Source: 34-65-8 sp964516135
GTDB taxonomy: Bacteria; Pseudomonadota; Alphaproteobacteria; Sphingomonadales; Sphingomonadaceae
Direction: 5' to 3'
NCBI GenBank assembly: GCA_964516135.1
Contig: CAZEWN010000020.1
Location: 1-64,000 of the forward strand
DNA: 64,000 nucleotides
Shown: one piece after another, positions 60,017 to 64,000 of the stretch
How positions within the stretch are numbered: the first letter of the stretch is position 1
Layout of the letters: the number at the start of each line of letters is the position of its first letter
The notes under the pieces: generated by a model
The model's input: the letters and a program-made list of their open reading frames with translations, nothing else
What the model was told of the DNA's origin: nothing
The model's database searches: none
Made by a program: the position numbers and the translations under genes

Positions 60017-60349
60017 ATGCAGCATGATTCCGGCGCACCTGGTCTTCTTCGCGTTCTATCGGACGCCATCCTTGGCCGCCGCATGGTCAGCGTTCGCTAC
60101 AACGGCGCCGCGCTCACCTTGGCACCTCACCTGATCTTCCTGCGCCACGGTGCACTTTATCTCGGCGCGTTCAATCCGGACAAGACCTGGCGCAGCGTAG
60201 AGGATCATCGGCTGGGCAACTTCAATTTGGCTGGACTCAGCGAAGTAGCGTGTCTGGAAACCCCGTTCGAACCGATCACCGCCTATGACGGCACACCACC
60301 GGCCGAACACGACGAGGTATTGGTGTGCGTCGAGAAAACCCCCGCCTGA
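60017..60349 (+). CDS. WYL-like small protein
   Basis: A 110-residue protein of WYL-like pattern: AILGRRMVSVRYNGAALTL, then APHLIFLRHGALYLGAFN and a VEDHRLGNFNL stretch. WYL domains bind nucleic acid or small ligands and usually sit behind a DNA-binding domain, which is missing here. ATG at 60017; alternative starts exist nearby. It is divergent from cdd and convergent with the GH25-like gene, with four bases between. Confidence 0.55.
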   Translation: MQHDSGAPGLLRVLSDAILGRRMVSVRYNGAALTLAPHLIFLRHGALYLGAFNPDKTWRSVEDHRLGNFNLAGLSEVACLETPFEPITAYDGTPPAEHDEVLVCVEKTPA

Positions 60350-60353
60350 CAGG

Positions 60354-61055
60354 TCAGGGCCGCGCCACGACCCAGCGCAGTGGCGAAGCCGCCGCATCGC
60401 TCCGCAAGGCATCGTTGGCGGTCCACAAGAGCCACGGGCGCCCCGCGTAGTCCGGTTCGATCCGCATTCGGGTAAGCCACAAGTTGCGATCGATCCGCGC
60501 GGCAATCGGATGCGCGGCCTCGAACGCTTCAGACGGCTTGAGGATGACCGGCTTGCCGGTATGCATCTCGATCTGGTTGACCAGGGTCATCAGTTCGCTC
60601 GCCACCGCAGCTTCTGGCACGTTTTGCGTACAGCTCTCGCTGCCACGCGACAATTCGATCGCCGGGGGCAGCAAATCAGAGCCGCGCGGCACAATGGTCA
60701 CGAAATTCGCGGACTGCCCGTCGGCCATCAGGCAGGGGTCAAAGCGGTGGACCGCCCCCACCTGCAACCCGGCTTCGCGCGCGGCGGCAAGATTGCGTGA
60801 AAATGCAGCGTCCTGCCCCCGGCCGCCAGTGCTGGCCGCCAGATAGGCAAAGTCAGCCCCCAGCGCCCGCGCGGCACGAAAATCCACGACACCGTCGCTC
60901 GCATCAATGTAAATGCCCTGGTCGGGATAGTCAGTTTCCGCCGGAATCCAGTGCGCCAGGTGCCACCAGGCCCAGCCGCCACTGACGGTGGCCAGCAATA
61001 ATGCAAGCGCGAGCAGGCGCGCCGGCCAGCCGAAACCCTTTTTCCTGCGCCGCAT
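60354..61055 (-). CDS. GH25 lysozyme-like protein with altered catalytic residues
   Basis: A 233-residue protein with an N-terminal membrane anchor (WPARLLALALLLATVSGGWAW) and a GH25 muramidase-like domain: GIYIDASDGVVDF at the start, AYLAASTGG, and RIDRNLWLTRMRIEP near the end. At the usual DxE active site (LPPAVDIE in relatives) it reads LPPAIELS, so aspartate is glutamate and the catalytic glutamate is serine. It may bind peptidoglycan without cleaving it, or use another residue. It is downstream of the UPF0262 gene. Confidence 0.6.
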   Translation of the reverse strand: MRRRKKGFGWPARLLALALLLATVSGGWAWWHLAHWIPAETDYPDQGIYIDASDGVVDFRAARALGADFAYLAASTGGRGQDAAFSRNLAAAREAGLQVGAVHRFDPCLMADGQSANFVTIVPRGSDLLPPAIELSRGSESCTQNVPEAAVASELMTLVNQIEMHTGKPVILKPSEAFEAAHPIAARIDRNLWLTRMRIEPDYAGRPWLLWTANDALRSDAAASPLRWVVARP

Positions 61056-61081
61056 GATGCTGTCTGCGAATCCCGCCCCGT

Positions 61082-61576
61082 TCAGCCGCGGATATGCAGC
61101 ACGCAGATCAGCGTGAACAGCCGCCTGGCGGTCGCGAAGTCTGTTTCCACCTTGCCGGTGAGGCGTTCCATCAGCAATTCCGCCGCATCATTGTGAATCG
61201 CGCGCCGGGCCATGTCGATTGTCTCGATCTCGCTCGGCGTCGCCTTGCGGATCGCCTGGAAATAGCTGTCGCAGATCGCGAAGTATTCGCGCACCGGGCG
61301 GCGAAAACGCGCCAGGCCCAGCAGCAGCAATTCAAGCGGAATATCGCCCTCGTCGCGGATGTCGAGTGCCAGCCGTCCGTCGCGCACCGACAGGATCAGA
61401 CGATAGGGGCCATTGTTTCCCGCATCGCTTGCGCGGACCGGGCGAAAAGTGTTTTCCTCGATCAGGTCGTAGATCGCGACGCGCCGTTCCTGCTCCACAT
61501 CGGCGTTACGCCAGAGGATTGTCTCGTCGTCGAGCGCGATGTGGGCAATCCGCCAGGTGTCCTTGGGCGCTGTCAT
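61082..61576 (-). CDS. UPF0262-family protein
   Basis: A 164-residue protein of the alphaproteobacterial UPF0262 family. It opens WRIAHIALDDETILWRNADV, continues ERRVAIYDLIEENTF, and ends in a helical region with YFAICDSYFQAIRKATPSEI and MARRAIHNDAAELL. No function is established. The ATG at 61576 is selected from the family start; the longer frame overlaps the dnaB leader. It is divergent from dnaB. Confidence 0.82.
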   Translation of the reverse strand: MTAPKDTWRIAHIALDDETILWRNADVEQERRVAIYDLIEENTFRPVRASDAGNNGPYRLILSVRDGRLALDIRDEGDIPLELLLLGLARFRRPVREYFAICDSYFQAIRKATPSEIETIDMARRAIHNDAAELLMERLTGKVETDFATARRLFTLICVLHIRG

Positions 61577-61701
61577 GGTGCGTCGCTTTCGCAGATGCGA
61601 AGGGGGGCGGGCAAGCGTTTCGGCATTCATCCCCGATATCCACATGGGGCTGCGGCAATCGTGCACTTGCCGTGCCTGCCGCCCTCCCGCACAAGCGCGC
61701 C

Positions 61702-63210
61702 ATGCCCGACCAAGACCTCCTCGACCGCGCCGAATCGGCCGAGCTGACGCCCGGCCGCCAGCTGCCCGCCAACCTCGAGGCGGAGGCGGCATTCCTGGGC
61801 GCGGTGCTGATCGACAATTCGGTGATCGAGGAATTGCCGGTCGCCCTGCGTGCCGACCATTTCTTCGAACCGCTGCACCAGCGCATTTACGAACGGGTCA
61901 CGACACTGATCGACCGCAACGCGGTGGTCACGCCGGTTACGCTCAAGCCCTATTTCGACAGCGATCCGGCGATGCAGCAACTGGGCGGGATCACCTATCT
62001 GGCGCAGCTGACCGCCGATGGGCACGGCCTGCTGGCCCCGCGCGAACTGGCGCAGCAGATCTATGACCTGGCGTTGCTGCGGCAGCTTGTCAGCGTAGGG
62101 CGCGGGCTTGTCGAAGGTGCGCTCGATACGTCGGAGGAAGTCGCCCCGCTTCAGCAGATCGAGCAGGCCGAGGCCGATCTTTATCGCGTGGCGGAAGGCG
62201 CGGTGGTGGGCAGCGAGGCGCAAAGTTTCAAGGAAGCGTCGCTGGGCGCGCTGAAACTGGTCGAGGCCGCGCTCAATTCCGGCGGCAAGTTTTCCGGCAA
62301 AACCACCGGGCTCGATTCGATCAACGAGAAGACCAGCGGCCTGCACAATTCGGACCTCATCATCCTGGCCGGGCGGCCGGGCATGGGCAAGACCTCGCTC
62401 GCCACCAACATCGCCTTCAACGCCGCGGCGCGCCTGATGCGCGACCGACGTGACGGGATTGACAACAGCCCAGGCGCGGCAACCGCGTTTTTCAGCCTGG
62501 AAATGAGTGCCGACCAGCTCGCCACCCGCATCCTGTCGGAACAGGCCGAGATTTCGAGCGAGGCGCTGCGTTCGGGCCAGCTGACCCGCGATGAATTCCA
62601 GCAGCTTTCCTTCGCCAGCCAGGAACTGGCCGAACTGCCGCTATACATCGACGATACGCCCGCGCTCTCGATCGCCGCGCTTCGCGCCCGCGCGCGCCGG
62701 CTGAAACGGCGGCACGACATTGGGCTGGTGGTCGTCGATTACCTCCAGCTGCTACAGGGATCGGGCCGCGCGAACGACAACCGGGTCAACGAGATTTCGG
62801 AGATCAGCCGCGGATTGAAAACGCTGGCCAAGGAACTGGGCGTACCGGTGATTGCGCTCTCGCAGCTCAGCCGCGCGGTTGAAAGCCGCGAGGACAAGCG
62901 GCCGCAGCTGTCGGACCTGCGCGAATCCGGCTCGATCGAACAAGACGCCGACATGGTGTGGTTCATCTACCGCGCCGAATACTATCACAACGCCAGCCGC
63001 CCCGACATGCCCGACGCGACGAGTTCCGACGACATGAAGGAAAAGTACCGCTTGTGGGAAGAACATCACGAACAGCTGGTCGGCAAGGCCACGCTGATCG
63101 TCGCCAAGCAGCGCCACGGTTCCACCGGCAACGTACCGCTTCATTTCCAGAGCGAGTTCACCAAGTTCAGCTCGCCCGAACGGCGCGATTACTCGGATTA
63201 CGGAGAATAA
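61702..63210 (+). CDS. dnaB: Replicative DNA helicase
   Basis: A 502-residue DnaB helicase, the hexameric motor at the replication fork. The N-terminal helical domain (NLEAEAAFLGAVLIDNSVIE to about residue 165) is joined by a linker to the RecA-like domain: Walker A GRPGMGKTSLA near residue 228, FFSLEMSADQLA, Walker B VVVDYLQLL, LSQLSRAVE, and RHGSTGNVPLHF with the arginine finger region. No intein is present. The ATG at 61702 starts just before the conserved N-terminus; the longer frame overlaps the UPF0262 gene. Confidence 0.94.
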   Translation: MPDQDLLDRAESAELTPGRQLPANLEAEAAFLGAVLIDNSVIEELPVALRADHFFEPLHQRIYERVTTLIDRNAVVTPVTLKPYFDSDPAMQQLGGITYLAQLTADGHGLLAPRELAQQIYDLALLRQLVSVGRGLVEGALDTSEEVAPLQQIEQAEADLYRVAEGAVVGSEAQSFKEASLGALKLVEAALNSGGKFSGKTTGLDSINEKTSGLHNSDLIILAGRPGMGKTSLATNIAFNAAARLMRDRRDGIDNSPGAATAFFSLEMSADQLATRILSEQAEISSEALRSGQLTRDEFQQLSFASQELAELPLYIDDTPALSIAALRARARRLKRRHDIGLVVVDYLQLLQGSGRANDNRVNEISEISRGLKTLAKELGVPVIALSQLSRAVESREDKRPQLSDLRESGSIEQDADMVWFIYRAEYYHNASRPDMPDATSSDDMKEKYRLWEEHHEQLVGKATLIVAKQRHGSTGNVPLHFQSEFTKFSSPERRDYSDYGE

Positions 63211-63211
63211 G

Positions 63212-64000
63212 TCACAACCCCAGGTTGAGACGCCGGGTCACGTTGTAATCCACCACCGAGACCAGCGCCCAACCCAGGAACCAGCGCAGCCGGTTCCATG
63301 GCGTCGCCATCCGTTTGAGGCGCTCGGGCATGATCTCGCAAGAATATGCCACGTGTTGGTCGATATATTCGCGCATCCGCCCGGCCAGCGCCGGATCCTC
63401 GATCCGCAGCATGATTTCGAGGTTTAGGTAAAGGCTACGCATGTCGAGGTTGGCGCTGCCGATATAGACTGCGTCGTCGAGCACCATCAGCTTGGTATGG
63501 AGCTTGGCCGGGCTGAATTCCCAGATTCGCGCCTTGCGTTTGAGCAGATAGCGATAGAGCGCCCGGGCCGCGCCGATGGTGGCGTTGTTGTCCGATTTGG
63601 CGGCCAGCAGAAGCCGCGTCTGGCCCTTCCTGGCAATCCGGCCGATCCGCCGCAGGACGCTGTAGGGCGGCGAGAAATAGGCCATCACCAGGTCGAGCCG
63701 CTCGCCGCGGATCAAGTCCTGCGATACGCACCGCGCCCAGGTGGACATTCCACGCGTGGGGCCGCCGACCAGCCAGCGGCACCCCTCGCCCTCGTGCCAG
63801 TCCCAGGTCCGCACCGCGCGGCGAATCGCCTGGAAATGCCGGTGGTCCTCCAGTGTCCAGGCGCGCAGCCGCTCGAACCATTCGGCGAGGCCCGCCACCG
63901 CGCTGCCTTCGATGGCGATGGCGAGGTCGGTCCAGCCGCCTTCTTCAGGTGAGGCGAAATAATCGTCCTCGATATTGAAGCCGCCGAACATCGCCCGGGC
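63212..64000 (-). CDS. Phospholipase D/cardiolipin synthase-like protein, C-terminal part
   Basis: The frame enters from beyond the right edge (residues before MFGGFNIED are open), so only about 262 C-terminal residues are present. The second HKD motif HTKLMVLDDAVYIGSANLDMRS is complete at the middle, with GPTRGMSTW and LNLEIMLRIED around it. Family members make cardiolipin or transfer phosphatidyl groups. The first HKD motif should lie just outside. It is convergent with dnaB, one base apart. Confidence 0.8.
   Translation of the reverse strand, partial: ARAMFGGFNIEDDYFASPEEGGWTDLAIAIEGSAVAGLAEWFERLRAWTLEDHRHFQAIRRAVRTWDWHEGEGCRWLVGGPTRGMSTWARCVSQDLIRGERLDLVMAYFSPPYSVLRRIGRIARKGQTRLLLAAKSDNNATIGAARALYRYLLKRKARIWEFSPAKLHTKLMVLDDAVYIGSANLDMRSLYLNLEIMLRIEDPALAGRMREYIDQHVAYSCEIMPERLKRMATPWNRLRWFLGWALVSVVDYNVTRRLNLGL

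Noticed and set aside
1..64000. CRISPR array, rRNA genes or complete tRNA genes
   Set aside because: No regularly spaced repeats, no rRNA-like stretches and no complete cloverleaf were seen; the only tRNA sequence is the displaced tRNA-Gly 3' half.

Overview
The window looks like the chromosome of a GC-rich alphaproteobacterium, most likely a sphingomonad (Sphingomonadales, Erythrobacteraceae/Sphingomonadaceae type). The reasons are a UrcA-family protein, a CC_3452-family protein, a UPF0262 protein, a TonB-dependent receptor with an adjoining LacI regulator, and a core backbone (dnaB, recQ, comM, ribA, xthA, galE, rpmH, rpmJ) of uniformly high GC. No organism name can be read from the sequence itself.

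Region 1 (1-16294) is a catabolic segment that I infer to be a genomic island. On the minus strand runs a compact benzoate/catechol ortho-cleavage operon: catB-catC-catA-benA-benB-benC-benD-pcaI-pcaJ-pcaD-pcaF. It is followed by an SDR, a LuxR-type regulator and a dihydroxyacetophenone-dioxygenase-like cupin. A divergent LysR gene (catR/benM type) sits at its head, with a perfect ATAC-N7-GTAT operator in the shared promoter region. An 840-bp IS5-family element has jumped into catB with a clean CTAG duplication; removing it and one CTAG restores the reading frame exactly. To the right lie decayed remnants of an IS5-type transposase and a KAP-type NTPase, then a tyrosine recombinase, then a displaced 3' half of tRNA-Gly(GCC), which marks the right attachment site.

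Region 2 (16674-23738) begins the inferred chromosomal backbone. It holds an exported truncated globin, a DUF3034 outer-membrane protein, an exported cupredoxin and a membrane GGDEF/EAL protein in two divergent pairs, then a sterol-desaturase-type hydroxylase, an AraC regulator and a UrcA-family protein.

Region 3 (23969-42419) is a second catabolic locus, of unknown substrate. It has GH32, SDR, HisD-like dehydrogenase, MFS and an NTF2/SnoaL-like protein on the minus strand, divergent from a bicupin and two more NTF2-like proteins. Beside these lie an HpcH/HpaI aldolase, a MetE-like protein, an alpha/beta hydrolase, a LacI regulator and a TonB receptor, and then thiolase, CaiB-type CoA transferase and acyl-CoA dehydrogenase. 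Three copies of one palindrome (core TGCATTCGAATGCA) sit at the TonB-receptor promoter, in the divergent promoter and inside a coding region, and tie the locus to the LacI regulator.

Region 4 (42454-64000) is mostly housekeeping: two lipoproteins, recQ, terC, an SPFH protein with an Arc-like partner, a beta-helix protein, GNAT, ribA, xthA, rpmH, comM, HxlR, HAD, rpmJ, galE, a DUF4136 lipoprotein plus M14 peptidase pair, cdd, a GH25-like protein, UPF0262, dnaB and a partial phospholipase D/cardiolipin synthase-like gene at the right edge. An unrecognised gene at 53714 is followed by three consecutive inverted repeats.
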